From Actinomadura pelletieri DSM 43383 (GTDB lineage Bacteria; Actinomycetota; Actinomycetes; Streptosporangiales; Streptosporangiaceae): a stretch of DNA of 64,000 nucleotides. The stretch covers positions 186,001 to 250,000 of the forward strand of contig NZ_RBWU01000004.1 of assembly GCF_003634705.1 (NCBI RefSeq), in the 5' to 3' direction. Position 1 is the stretch's first letter. Every line of letters begins with the position of its first letter. Made by a program: the position numbers and the translations under genes. Of the stretch, positions 25,234-34,373 are shown in pieces. The notes below the pieces were generated by a model that made no database searches, had not been told where the DNA came from, and saw only the letters and a program-made list of their open reading frames with translations.

Positions 25234-27109
25234 GCAACTGTTGGACGAGCCCGTACTGGTGCCCGGGCAGTGGGGGATCCGCCGCCGTCCGGGCCCTGGC
25301 GGCCAGGTGGGCCGCGCGGGTGGCGTCACCCGAGAGCGCACAGGTCCGGGCCGCGCGGAGCAGCACCGGACCACTCCGGGGCGCCATGTCGATGATCTCG
25401 TCGAGTTCGTCCAGCAGATGGTCTGCCCCCTCCATGTGCGTGGCCAGAGCGAGCAGCCGCGCGGCCCGCTGTGAGGCCGGCGCGTGCCGGTCGACGTGCG
25501 CCAGGTCCATCAGAGCCTGCTGGGCCTGGCCGAGGTCCGCCCGGAACTCTCCGCGCAGCCGACGCGCCTCGACGTTGCCCAGACCGCTCTCTCTCAGCAC
25601 GTTGTCCAGGGCCGTGAGCGCCGAGTGTGTGGAGCCGGTCACCCAGAACGCCCTGGCCAGCCCCATCTGCACCAGCGGATCGCCGGGTGCCCTGTAGGCC
25701 GCGGTGCTCAACTTCTCCATCGCCCCCTGGTGGTCGCCTTGCTCCAGCCGCAACTGCCCGATGGTGGCGAGCAACCGTCCGGCCTGGGGCAGGTCACCGA
25801 CGTACACGTACTCCTCGGCCGCCACCCGGTAGTGTTCCTCGGCGTCTTCCAGCCGCCGCCGGTGGAAGGCGGTGTCGCCCAGCAGCGACCGTGTCTCGGC
25901 CACGATCCGCCGGTCCGGACCGGCGTTCCGCAGCGCCGCCTGGGCGTGCCAGGTCGCGCTGGGAAGGTCGTTCGCGGACATCGCCAGCCGGGCGGCGATC
26001 AGGCTGTGCTGCGGGTCGGTCGTCTCCGTGGGGACACGGACGGCCGGGATCCGGCGCAGCGCTTCGGCGATCTGCGGGAAACGCAGATCGACCCCTGCCC
26101 GGCTTCTACGGATCAGGTACTGGTTCTCCAGCCCCTGGAGCACCGACCCGGGCATCTCCCTGCGCGCGACCGTCTCCGTGACCGTGCGCGGTCTCCCTTC
26201 CGGGTCGACCAGGATTCGGCGTATCCACGTACCGACCTCGCAGGTCTGCATGCCGTGTTCGCCGGTGATGCGGTCCAGGACCGGAACGCAGTACGCCGCC
26301 AGGGCCAGCTCCGGCTCCGGGACATGCCGGGCGGAAACCGTCACCTCTTCGGGGGACAACTCGTCCCACACCGCCCCGAGGGTGATCTGCAACAACAGGG
26401 GCTCCACCGCGGATCCGCCCAGGATGTCGACCAGCCGCCCCGCCACCCCGAGGCCCAAGTCCAGACCGGACCCGTCGGTCGGCCTGACCACGGCGTCGAG
26501 CGCGCCGTCCCGGTCGAGCGGTCCGAGCACGAAAGGGTCGGTGTCTCCGAGAACGTCCCGCAGCGGACCGAGCTCATCGAGTTCCGAGGTCCGCACCGAC
26601 ATGAGCAGATGGACGTTCTGCACCACCGCCATGGCCTGCGCGAGCTCCTCGAGAAATCCACGGCGCTCCGCTTCGGGCAGGACATGATGCAGATGATCGA
26701 CCGCCACCAGCGTGGTCTGGGGCAGGCCGCCCTGGCCGTACCGTTGCCGGCCGCGTAAGAACTCGACCAACCTCGAATCGTGTGGGGCCTCGCCTCCCTG
26801 CCAGGACGACAGCAGGGCCATGACGTAGGGGTTGCGTACCGCCGCCGCGGGCGCCGGAGGCCCGGTCACTCCGGCGCATCCCACGTCGCCGATCGGGAGG
26901 ACCCGAGCGCCGTCGTCCTTCAACCGTCGGACCACTCCGGCCCGTAACAGAGACGTCTTCCCGATTCCGGGGTCCCCGGCGACGATCGTGAGACGGCCCA
27001 GCCGCCAGAGGTCCGCGACCTGGCGGATCTCCGCCTGTCGCCCGTGGAAGCGTCCCCGGTCCTCTTCCTCGAACGCCCTGACCCCCACCCACGGGCTGAC
27101 CCGGTTCAT
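25220..27109 (-). CDS. nSTAND1-type NTPase with C-terminal TPR-like repeats
   Basis: 629 residues. SPWVGVRAFEEEDRGRFHGRQAEI at the N-terminus followed by P-loop GDPGIGKT (45-52) is the signature layout of novel STAND NTPase 1; the Walker B-like TLVAVDHLHHVL and sensor SVRTSELDE follow. Residues after about 390 form helical pairs typical of TPRs (ARLAMSANDLPSATWHAQAALRNAGPD, RRRLEDAEEHYRVAAEEY). The ATG at 27109 is favoured by AGGGAG 5 nt upstream; GTG 27115 overlaps that site. STAND proteins act as ATP-gated sensors in signalling or defence. No catalytic effector domain is visible. Confidence 0.8.
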   Translation of the reverse strand: MNRVSPWVGVRAFEEEDRGRFHGRQAEIRQVADLWRLGRLTIVAGDPGIGKTSLLRAGVVRRLKDDGARVLPIGDVGCAGVTGPPAPAAAVRNPYVMALLSSWQGGEAPHDSRLVEFLRGRQRYGQGGLPQTTLVAVDHLHHVLPEAERRGFLEELAQAMAVVQNVHLLMSVRTSELDELGPLRDVLGDTDPFVLGPLDRDGALDAVVRPTDGSGLDLGLGVAGRLVDILGGSAVEPLLLQITLGAVWDELSPEEVTVSARHVPEPELALAAYCVPVLDRITGEHGMQTCEVGTWIRRILVDPEGRPRTVTETVARREMPGSVLQGLENQYLIRRSRAGVDLRFPQIAEALRRIPAVRVPTETTDPQHSLIAARLAMSANDLPSATWHAQAALRNAGPDRRIVAETRSLLGDTAFHRRRLEDAEEHYRVAAEEYVYVGDLPQAGRLLATIGQLRLEQGDHQGAMEKLSTAAYRAPGDPLVQMGLARAFWVTGSTHSALTALDNVLRESGLGNVEARRLRGEFRADLGQAQQALMDLAHVDRHAPASQRAARLLALATHMEGADHLLDELDEIIDMAPRSGPVLLRAARTCALSGDATRAAHLAARARTAADPPLPGHQYGLVQQLLTAS

Positions 27110-27398
27110 GGCCACTCCCTCTCATGGCAGGCCGGCGGAACCACCCCGATGCCGAGCGGAGAGCGGTCGACGGCCGACTCGACCGGGAGTTGCTTACCAC
27201 GCTGCGTCGGTGACCCACCACCCCGGGACGCATCCGGTAACAAGCACGTTCCCCTCGCGACACCCCGGCATCAAGGCCCCGGGCAGACGACCCGTAGCGA
27301 TTATGGCCGACCCTTAGCGCCCGTCGCGGAGCCTTGCCACGATCGGTCATGAGGGAACCGGCATGGACGCCCCGTCGTGGTCCCCGGACACTTCGCGC

Positions 27399-27435
27399 GA
27401 AAAAAAGCGCGTACAAGGCCTCTGCCCTGTACGCG
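27399..27435 (-). terminator. Rho-independent terminator of the tRNA operon
   Basis: On the minus strand, 9-bp arms GCGCGTACA/TGTACGCGC (27406-27414 and 27427-27435) around a 12-nt loop are followed at once by seven T (27399-27405). It starts 8 nt beyond the tRNA-Val 3' end. Confidence 0.9.
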
Positions 27436-27442
27436 CGAGTGG

Positions 27443-27514
27443 TGGGCGATACTGGGATTGAACCAGTGGCCTCTACCGTGTCAAGGTAGCGCTCTCCCAC
27501 TGAGCTAATCGCCC
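27443..27514 (-). tRNA. tRNA-Val (GAC)
   Basis: 72 nt. Acceptor arms GGGCGAT/ATCGCCC, D-arm TAGCTCAGTGGGAGAGC, anticodon loop TTGACAC with GAC, T-loop GGTTCAATCC. CCA is not encoded. Last tRNA of the three-gene operon. Confidence 0.97.
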
Positions 27515-27519
27515 CTGCG

Positions 27520-27590
27520 AGGTGGAGACGGGATTCGAACCCGTGTGCGCGGCTTTGCAGGCCGCTGCCTCGCCTCTCGGCCACTCCACC
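27520..27590 (-). tRNA. tRNA-Cys (GCA)
   Basis: 71 nt. Acceptor arms GGTGGAG/CTCCACC with discriminator U, anticodon GCA in CCTGCAAAG, T-arm CGGGTTCGAATCCCG. Confidence 0.97.
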
Positions 27591-27630
27591 AGAAAGAGCC
27601 TTCTGGGGTTCAGCCTGAAAGGCCCCACAG

Positions 27631-27702
27631 AGCGGAAGACGGGATTTGAACCCGCGACCCTCACCTTGGCAAGGTGATGCTCTACCCCTGAGCCACTTCC
27701 GC
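27631..27702 (-). tRNA. tRNA-Gly (GCC)
   Basis: 72 nt. Acceptor arms GCGGAAG/CTTCCGC with discriminator U, anticodon GCC in CTTGCCAAG, T-arm CGGGTTCAAATCCCG. First gene of the operon. Confidence 0.97.
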
Positions 27703-27726
27703 TTGCGCCTTGCGGCGACGTGGAAA

Positions 27727-27755
27727 ACCTTAGCGTGTCCCAGGCCGTTCCCCAA
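27727..27755 (-). promoter_or_regulatory. Probable promoter of the tRNA operon
   Basis: Minus strand: TTGGGG (-35, 27750-27755), 17-nt spacer, TAAGGT (-10, 27727-27732). Predicted start near 27720, some 18 nt before tRNA-Gly. The -35 overlaps the 12-bp palindrome CAAACCGGTTTG (27753-27764). Confidence 0.5.
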
Positions 27756-27815
27756 ACCGGTTTGTCCGGGGACGCTTCGCCGCTGGTCGAAGGACGGGCC
27801 GCCTAGGGTCGGGGC

Positions 27816-28520
27816 ATGGGCTCGGATCTGGTGCTGAGCGCGGACTTCGCGCCGGTCGCGGCGCTGCTGGCGGACCGGGGACGCGCGGCGATGTTGACGG
27901 CGTTGCTGGACGGACGGCCGCTCGCGGCGGGGGAGCTGGCACGGGTCGCGGGGGTCGGCGCGCCGACCGCGAGCGCGCATCTGGCCCGGTTGCTGGACGG
28001 CGGCCTCGTCACCGTGGTGAAGCAGGGGCGGCATCGCTACTACACGTTGCGGGGGAGCGAGGTCGCGCAGGTGATCGAGGCGCTGTCGCGGATCGGCGCG
28101 CCGGTGGAGCCGCGGAGCCTGCGGCAGTCGCGGGACGCGCGGCGGCTGCGTGAGGCGCGGACGTGCTACGACCATCTGGCAGGGAGGGCGGGGGTGGCGC
28201 TGTTCACCGCGCTCGTGGACGGCGGGCTGATCGAGGCCGACGGTGACGACGGTTTCGCCGTGACGGTGAAGGGCGAGGAGCGGCTGTCGGCGGTGGGCCT
28301 GGACGTGGCGGCGTTGCGGCGGGCGCGGCGGACGTTCGCGTGGCAGTGCCTCGACTGGACGGAGCGACGGCCGCATCTGAACGGGGCGCTGGGGGCGGCG
28401 CTGACGGCGCGGATGATCGACCTCGGTTGGTTCGAACGGGGCACGACGCGTCGGGCGTTGGTCGTGACGGAGGTGGGGCTGGAAGGGCTCGCCGATTCGT
28501 TTGGTTGTGTACTGATGTGA
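27816..28520 (+). CDS. ArsR-family winged-helix regulator
   Basis: 234 residues. N-terminal wHTH (ADRGRAAMLTALLDGRPLAAGELARVAGVGAPTASAHLARLLDGGLVTVVKQGRHRYYTLRG, about 18-78) and a long C-terminal extension with C in ARTCYDHLAG and W in FAWQCLDWTERRPH, as in ArsR proteins that control small-molecule or redox responses. Its TGA overlaps the GTG of pabB (GTGA), an unusual coupling of a regulator to folate genes. Confidence 0.85.
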   Translation: MGSDLVLSADFAPVAALLADRGRAAMLTALLDGRPLAAGELARVAGVGAPTASAHLARLLDGGLVTVVKQGRHRYYTLRGSEVAQVIEALSRIGAPVEPRSLRQSRDARRLREARTCYDHLAGRAGVALFTALVDGGLIEADGDDGFAVTVKGEERLSAVGLDVAALRRARRTFAWQCLDWTERRPHLNGALGAALTARMIDLGWFERGTTRRALVVTEVGLEGLADSFGCVLM

Positions 28521-29536
28521 ATTTCGCTTTTGCGGGGGGTCTGTTCGCGACGGACCTCGCTGATGTGACGAGCGACCTGGGCGCCCTGGACTCGCGGGGC
28601 TGGTGGGCCGTGGTGGTGACCTATGAGGGGAAGGTCACGTGCGCCCGGTTCGAGAGGGTGCGCCGCGCCCCGCATCCGGACGGCGCGTGGGCCCGGCCGG
28701 GGGAGTGGCGCAGTTCGCTCGACGAGGCCGCGTACGTGGCGGGCGTCGAGAAGATCCGCGACGCGATCGCGGACGGCGTCGTCTACCAGGCCAACCTGTG
28801 CCGGGTGCTGTCGGCGGAGCTGCCCGCCGGGTCGACGATCGAGGGGCTCGGCGCGCGGCTCGCCCGGGGGAATCCGGCGCCGCACGCGATGACGGTGAAG
28901 GTACCCGGGCTGGAGGTCGCGTGCGCATCGCCCGAGCTGTATCTGGCGCGGGACGGCGACGTGGTCGAATCCCGTCCGATCAAGGGGACGGCCCGGACCC
29001 CGGACGGTTTCCTCCCGAAGGACCACGCCGAGAATGTCATGATCGTCGATCTCGTCCGGAACGATCTGGGCCGGATCGCCGAGGTCGGGTCGGTGGAGGT
29101 GCCGGGCCTGTGCGAGGTGGAGGAACATCCCGGGCTCGTCCATCTGGTGTCGACCGTCCGGGCGCGGCTGGCCGGGGGCCACGGCTGGCCGGAGCTGATC
29201 GCCGCGACGTTCCCGCCCGGGTCGGTCACGGGCGCCCCGAAGTCGAGCGCGCTGAAGCTGCTCGGAATGCTCGAACCCGTCCCGCGGGGCCCGTACTGTG
29301 GGGCCGTCGGCTGGGTGGACGCGGACTCCCGGCGCGGTGGGCTCGCGGTGGGCATCCGGAGTTTCTGGGCCGAGGAGGGCCTGCTCCGGTTCGGCACCGG
29401 CGCGGGCATCACCTGGGGGTCCGATCCGCTTCTGGAATGGCGTGAGACCGAGCTGAAGGCGGCTCGGCTTTTGGAGGTGGCGTCCGGTGACGGAGCAGGC
29501 CAGGGTCTGGCTGAACGGGGAGCTCGTCGCCCCTGA
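28517..29536 (+). CDS. pabB: Aminodeoxychorismate synthase component I
   Basis: 339 residues, the catalytic chorismate-binding core without a long N-terminal domain. SRPIKGTAR, HAENVMIVDLVRNDLGRI, PPGSVTGAPK and GAVGWVDADSRRGGLAVGIRS are the conserved chorismate-enzyme blocks. Converts chorismate to 4-amino-4-deoxychorismate with a glutaminase partner not encoded here. GTG start overlaps the ArsR stop. The 3' end overlaps pabC by 50 nt. Confidence 0.9.
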   Translation: MNFAFAGGLFATDLADVTSDLGALDSRGWWAVVVTYEGKVTCARFERVRRAPHPDGAWARPGEWRSSLDEAAYVAGVEKIRDAIADGVVYQANLCRVLSAELPAGSTIEGLGARLARGNPAPHAMTVKVPGLEVACASPELYLARDGDVVESRPIKGTARTPDGFLPKDHAENVMIVDLVRNDLGRIAEVGSVEVPGLCEVEEHPGLVHLVSTVRARLAGGHGWPELIAATFPPGSVTGAPKSSALKLLGMLEPVPRGPYCGAVGWVDADSRRGGLAVGIRSFWAEEGLLRFGTGAGITWGSDPLLEWRETELKAARLLEVASGDGAGQGLAERGARRP

Positions 29537-30323
29537 GCGGGCGATGGTGTCGGTCTTCGATCACGGTGTGCTCGTCGGCGACGGGATCTTCGAGACGGTG
29601 AAGGCGGTGGACGGCGAGCCGTTCGCGCTGACCCGGCACCTGCGGCGGCTGACCCGGTCGGCGATGGGGCTCGGCCTGCCCGCGCCCGACGAGGAGGCCG
29701 TCGCCCGCGGCACCTTCGAGACACTGGCGGCGGCGCCGCGCCGGCCGCTGGCCCGCGTCCGCATCACCTACAGCAGCGGCCCCGGCCCGCTCGGTTCGGC
29801 GCGCGGCGACGCGGGCCCCACGGTGTCGATCGTCGTGGCGCCGCAGGACCCGTTCCCGGCGACGGCGGACGTGACCGTCGTGCCGTGGCCGCGCAACGAA
29901 CGCGGCGCCCTGTCCGGCCTCAAGACGACGTCGTACGCGGAGAACGTCCTGGCCCTCGCCTACGCGAAGGAACGCGGCGGCGGCGAGGCGATCTTCGGCA
30001 ACACGGCGGGGAACCTCTGCGAGGGGACGGGCAGCAACATCTTCGTGGTCCTCGGCGGGCGGCTCGTCACGCCGCCGCTGTCGTCGGGCTGCCTCGCCGG
30101 GGTGACGCGCGCGCTGACGCTGGAGTGGTGCGGCGGCGAGGAGCAGGACATCGCGCTGGACGACCTGTACCGCGCGGACGAGGCGTTCCTGACGTCCACG
30201 ACCCGGGACGTCCAGCCGATCCGGGCCGTCGACGGGACCGTCCTGCCGAACGCGCCGGGCCCGATCACCGCGAAGGTGATGGCGGCGTTCGCGGCCCGCG
30301 CCGCCGAGCACCTGGACCCTTGA
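29487..30323 (+). CDS. pabC: Class IV aminotransferase, probable 4-amino-4-deoxychorismate lyase
   Basis: 278 residues, PLP fold type IV. VSVFDHGVLVGDGIFETVK near the N-terminus, SGLKTTSYAENVLALAYAKERG with the PLP-binding lysine, and EGTGSNIFVV. Following pabB, release of p-aminobenzoate and pyruvate is the likely role; a branched-chain or D-amino acid transaminase is the alternative. GTG start inside pabB. Confidence 0.85.
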   Translation: MTEQARVWLNGELVAPERAMVSVFDHGVLVGDGIFETVKAVDGEPFALTRHLRRLTRSAMGLGLPAPDEEAVARGTFETLAAAPRRPLARVRITYSSGPGPLGSARGDAGPTVSIVVAPQDPFPATADVTVVPWPRNERGALSGLKTTSYAENVLALAYAKERGGGEAIFGNTAGNLCEGTGSNIFVVLGGRLVTPPLSSGCLAGVTRALTLEWCGGEEQDIALDDLYRADEAFLTSTTRDVQPIRAVDGTVLPNAPGPITAKVMAAFAARAAEHLDP

Positions 30324-30378
30324 CCGGAGCCGTTCCACGTCCTAAACCCGAAGCGAGAGCCGAGGACGGGGGACGCGC

Positions 30379-31587
30379 ATGACCGTGCATCGAGGCCGTT
30401 GGACCCTGGAGGACCGCTTGGAGCGGGGCCTGCGGGAACTGCCCTTCGACGTTCCGCCCGGCACGGCGTCGATCACGGTGGAGCTGTCCCACGAGGGCGG
30501 CGTCCTCGACCTGGGTTGCCACGGGCCGGGCGGGTTCCGCGGCTGGTCCGGTGGGGCGCGCACCCGGTACACGGTGGGTGCCGACCGGGCCACGCCCGGA
30601 TATCTGCCGGGCGACCTCGAACCGGGCACCTGGCACGTCTGGCTCGGCCTGCACCGGATTCCGCCCGAGGGCGTCCCGTACGAGGTCACGATCACCACGT
30701 CCGGTTCCCGACCGCCCCGGCCGGAGGTCCCGGCGCCGCCGCCCCGGCCGGACCGTCCGCCGCGCCGGAACCTCCCCGCGCCGGACGGGACGCGGTGGTT
30801 CGCCGGTGACCTGCACTCCCACACCGTCCACAGCGACGGGACGCTCACCGTCCACGAACTGGCGTGCCTGGCCGCGTCCCGTGGGCTGAACTTCCTCGCC
30901 GTCACCGACCACAACACCGTCAGCCACCATCCCGAGCTGCCCGCCGCCGGGGCCCACGCCGGGATCACGCTGCTGCCCGGCCAGGAGGTCACCACCGACC
31001 GCGGCCACGCGAACGTGTTCGGCGCCACCGGCTGGGTCGACTTCCGGCGGCCGAGCGCCGACTGGGCCGCGTTCGCGGACGCCCGCGGCGGGTTCATGTC
31101 GGTCAACCATCCGCTGAGCGGCGACTGCGCGTGGCGGCACCCGCTGCCGGAGGCGTCCCGGCCGCCGTTCGTCGAGATCTGGCATCCGACCTGGTGGGAC
31201 CGGCGCTGGGGCGCCCCGCTGGCCTGGGCGGACCTGTGGCGGCCCGCCGGGATCGTCCCCCTCGGCGGCAGCGACTTCCACGACCCGGAGCAGTTCAAGA
31301 ACCTCGGCGAGCCGACCACCTGGGTCCTCGCCGAGGACGGCGGAACGGACGGCGTGCTGGCGGCGCTCGCGGCGGGCCGTACCTCGGTCTCCGCCGGGCC
31401 GGACGCGCCCGTCCTGCTCCGCGTCGACGGCGAGCTGGTCGCGGTCGACGCCGACGGGACCGTGCTGATCCGGCCGGACGGGCGCCGCACCGCGATCCGC
31501 GGCGACCATGTCCGGATACCGGCGGACGAACCGGGCATGCACCGCCTGGAGAGCCACGAGAACGAGGTGATCGCGCTGTGCGGGTAG
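30379..31587 (+). CDS. PHP-domain metal-dependent phosphoesterase
   Basis: 402 residues. N-terminal beta-rich domain (about 1-130), a Pro-rich linker, then a PHP domain with metal-binding motifs HSHTVHSDG, TDHNTVS, PGQEVTT and VNHP, and GGSDFHD near the end. Likely hydrolyses a phosphoester, perhaps linked to the mannosidase immediately downstream (overlap 10 nt). Substrate unknown. Confidence 0.85.
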   Translation: MTVHRGRWTLEDRLERGLRELPFDVPPGTASITVELSHEGGVLDLGCHGPGGFRGWSGGARTRYTVGADRATPGYLPGDLEPGTWHVWLGLHRIPPEGVPYEVTITTSGSRPPRPEVPAPPPRPDRPPRRNLPAPDGTRWFAGDLHSHTVHSDGTLTVHELACLAASRGLNFLAVTDHNTVSHHPELPAAGAHAGITLLPGQEVTTDRGHANVFGATGWVDFRRPSADWAAFADARGGFMSVNHPLSGDCAWRHPLPEASRPPFVEIWHPTWWDRRWGAPLAWADLWRPAGIVPLGGSDFHDPEQFKNLGEPTTWVLAEDGGTDGVLAALAAGRTSVSAGPDAPVLLRVDGELVAVDADGTVLIRPDGRRTAIRGDHVRIPADEPGMHRLESHENEVIALCG

Positions 31588-34373
31588 AGACCGCGCCGGG
31601 ACGGACCGCGGCGCCGGAGATCGTCGTCGTCCCCCACACCCACTGGGACCGCGAGTGGTACCTGCCGTTCCAGCGGTTCCGGCTCCGGCTCGTGTCGCTG
31701 CTCGACGCCGTCGTCGATCGGATGGAGGCCGACCCGCGCTGGCGGTTCACGCTGGACGGCCAGATGGCGGCGGTCGACGACTACCTGGAGATCCGTCCCG
31801 AGCGGCGCGACCGGGTGGCGGCGCTGGTCGCGGACGGCCGCCTCGCCGTCGGGCCCTGGCAGATCCTGCACGACGAGTTCCTGTGCTCGGGGGAGAACAT
31901 CGTCCGGAACCTCGAACTCGGGATCGAGCGCGCGGAGGAACTGGGCGCGGCGATGATGGTCGGCTACCTGCCCGACCAGTTCGGACACTGCGCGCAGATG
32001 CCGCAGATCCTGCGGCTCGCGGGAATCGAGCACGCCTGCGTGTGGCGCGGCGTCCCCGACGCGGTCAGGACGCGGGCGTTCGCGTGGGAGGCGCCGGACG
32101 GCACGACCGTCCGCACCCAGTACCTCCCCGAGGGCGGCTACGGCAACGCCGCCTCGATGTTCGAGGAGTTCGGGGACGGAGCGTCCCTGGTGTCCGACCG
32201 CGCCGCCGGGTTCGTCGACGCCATGCGCCGCTGGTATCCGGACGGCGGCCCGCTGCTGGCCATGTACGGCGCCGACCACACCGCGCCCGCCGCCGACCTC
32301 GCCGACCGGGTCCGCGACGCCGGTCCCGGCATGCGGCTCGACACCCTCGCGGGCTACTTCGCGGCGCAGGACCCGTCCGTGGACGGGCTGCAGCGCGTGC
32401 GGGGCGAGCTGCGGTCGCACGCCCGCGCCAACATCCTGCCCGGCGTGATCTCGGCGCGCGTCCGGCTCAAGGAGCTGATGGGACGCGCCGAACGCCTCGT
32501 CGAACGGTACGCCGAGCCGCTGGCGGCGCTGTGGCACGCGGGCGACGCGCAAAGGTTCCTCGACCTGGCGTGGCGCAGGCTGATCGAGGTGAGCTGCCAC
32601 GACTCGGTGACCGGCTGCGGCTCCGACGAGACCGCCGAGCAGGTCGCGGCGCGGATGGCGGAGGCCGAGCAGCTCGGCCGGGCCGTCTGCGACATCGTCA
32701 CCGCCGAGCGCGCCGCGTCCGTGCCGCTCGGCTCGCACCTGGTGTTCAACCCGACGCCCGCGCCGCGGACCGGGCTGGTCACGGTGGACGTCCCGTCCGG
32801 CGGGGAGGAGCCCGGCCTGGTCACGGGCGGCGACGGCCGTGCCGTGCCCGTGCAGACCCTGGAGATCGCGCCGACCGTCCTGGACGACGCCGTCCATCCC
32901 GCGTCCGAACTGCCGATCGTGCTGGAGCGCGTGTACGGGCGGGTGCTGTTCGGGCAGGAGATCCGCGACTGGTCGGTGTCACGGGACGACCGCACGCTCA
33001 CCTTCCACGTCACCGCCCGCGCCGGCACGCCGTTCGACATCGGCGACGTCCGGGCGGCCCTGAGCGGGGCGGAGGGGGAGTGGCGCGTCCGGATCCTGGC
33101 CGACCCGCGCCGCACCGTCGCCGCGCTCGTCGACGTGCCGCCGCTGGGCCTGACCACCTTGAACCCGGTTCCGTCGTCCAGGGAACCGGGTGGCGACGCG
33201 GGCGGGCCCGTCACGGCCCGGGAGAGCGTCCTGGACAACGGCCTGCTGCGCGCCGAGATCCACGCCGACGGGACGCTCGGGCTGCGCACGCCGTCCGGCC
33301 GTGTCGTGGAGGGCGTCGGACGCGTCGTCGACGGCGGCGACCTCGGCGACACCTACAACCACGCGCCACCCGCTCACGACCGGCTCGTCGGTGACCCGTC
33401 GAGCGTCCACGTCGAACTCGTGGGGAGCGGACCGCCCTCCTGTGGGGGGACGACCCCCCACGCCCCCCGGAAGGGCCTTTTGCTCGCCGCGTACGACATC
33501 GTCAGGACCTACCGGTGGCCCGCGTCCGGGGACGTCGACGGTGACGCGAGATCGGAGGCCGAGGAGGACGTGACCGTCACGACCCGGGCCGAACTCCGCG
33601 CGGGCGAACCGTTCCTGCGGTTGCGGGTCACGTTCGACAACCGCTGCGAGGACCACCGGGTCAGGTTCCATCTGTCGCTGCCGCGCACGGCCCGCGCGTC
33701 GTTCGCCGAGGGCCAGTTCGCGATCACCGAGCGGGGGCTGACGGCCGAGGGCGGTTTCGGGGAGCGTCCCGTGCCGACGTTCCCCGCGTCCGGGTTCGTC
33801 GCCGCCGGGGGCCTGGCCGTCCTGCTGGAGCACGCCACCGAGTACGAGGTCACCGGCGCCGGACGGGAGCTGGCGCTGACCCTCCTGCGCTCGGTCGGCC
33901 ACCTGTCGCGGAACCGCAACGCCTACCGCGACCAGCCCGCCGGCCCGCAGCTCCCGACCCCGGGCGCCCAGTGCCCCGGCGAGCGGACGGCCGCCTTCGC
34001 GGTCCTGCCCTACGACGGGGAACGGCCCGGCGCCGACGTCCTGCGGGCCGCCGAGTCGTACCGCAACGACCTGCTCACCGCCGCCGGATACGGGCCCGTG
34101 ACCGCGACGCCCCCGCCGCCCCGGACCGGGGTCGAGATCTCCGGCGACGGCGTCGTGCTGACCTCGCTCCGCAACCGCGACGGCTGGATCGAGACGCGGC
34201 TGGTCGCCCAGACCGCCGAGCCGGTCACGGCCGTGCTGCGGGGCCCGTTCACCGCCGCCGTCCGTGTCGGCCTGCGCGGACGGCCGGGGCCGCCGGTCGA
34301 CGTCCACGACGGCACGGCCACGCTGGCGCTGCGCCCGTGGGAGATTGCGACCGTGCGCCTCAGGCGGACCTGA
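31578..34373 (+). CDS. GH38 alpha-mannosidase
   Basis: 931 residues. Catalytic GH38 domain begins with zinc motif HTHWDREW (about residues 21-28), nucleophile-region aspartate in GYLPDQFGH, and MYGADHTAP; an alpha-mannosidase middle domain and beta-sandwich C-terminal domains follow. No signal peptide, so probably cytosolic, acting on imported or endogenous mannosides. GTG 31578 was chosen because homology starts close behind it and it overlaps the PHP gene. The 3' end overlaps the convergent ppgK gene by 14 nt. Confidence 0.88.
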   Translation: MRVETAPGRTAAPEIVVVPHTHWDREWYLPFQRFRLRLVSLLDAVVDRMEADPRWRFTLDGQMAAVDDYLEIRPERRDRVAALVADGRLAVGPWQILHDEFLCSGENIVRNLELGIERAEELGAAMMVGYLPDQFGHCAQMPQILRLAGIEHACVWRGVPDAVRTRAFAWEAPDGTTVRTQYLPEGGYGNAASMFEEFGDGASLVSDRAAGFVDAMRRWYPDGGPLLAMYGADHTAPAADLADRVRDAGPGMRLDTLAGYFAAQDPSVDGLQRVRGELRSHARANILPGVISARVRLKELMGRAERLVERYAEPLAALWHAGDAQRFLDLAWRRLIEVSCHDSVTGCGSDETAEQVAARMAEAEQLGRAVCDIVTAERAASVPLGSHLVFNPTPAPRTGLVTVDVPSGGEEPGLVTGGDGRAVPVQTLEIAPTVLDDAVHPASELPIVLERVYGRVLFGQEIRDWSVSRDDRTLTFHVTARAGTPFDIGDVRAALSGAEGEWRVRILADPRRTVAALVDVPPLGLTTLNPVPSSREPGGDAGGPVTARESVLDNGLLRAEIHADGTLGLRTPSGRVVEGVGRVVDGGDLGDTYNHAPPAHDRLVGDPSSVHVELVGSGPPSCGGTTPHAPRKGLLLAAYDIVRTYRWPASGDVDGDARSEAEEDVTVTTRAELRAGEPFLRLRVTFDNRCEDHRVRFHLSLPRTARASFAEGQFAITERGLTAEGGFGERPVPTFPASGFVAAGGLAVLLEHATEYEVTGAGRELALTLLRSVGHLSRNRNAYRDQPAGPQLPTPGAQCPGERTAAFAVLPYDGERPGADVLRAAESYRNDLLTAAGYGPVTATPPPPRTGVEISGDGVVLTSLRNRDGWIETRLVAQTAEPVTAVLRGPFTAAVRVGLRGRPGPPVDVHDGTATLALRPWEIATVRLRRT

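Noticed and set aside
29487..29536. Frameshift between pabB and pabC
   Set aside because: Both proteins are complete with normal ends; the 50-nt overlap is a plain gene overlap.
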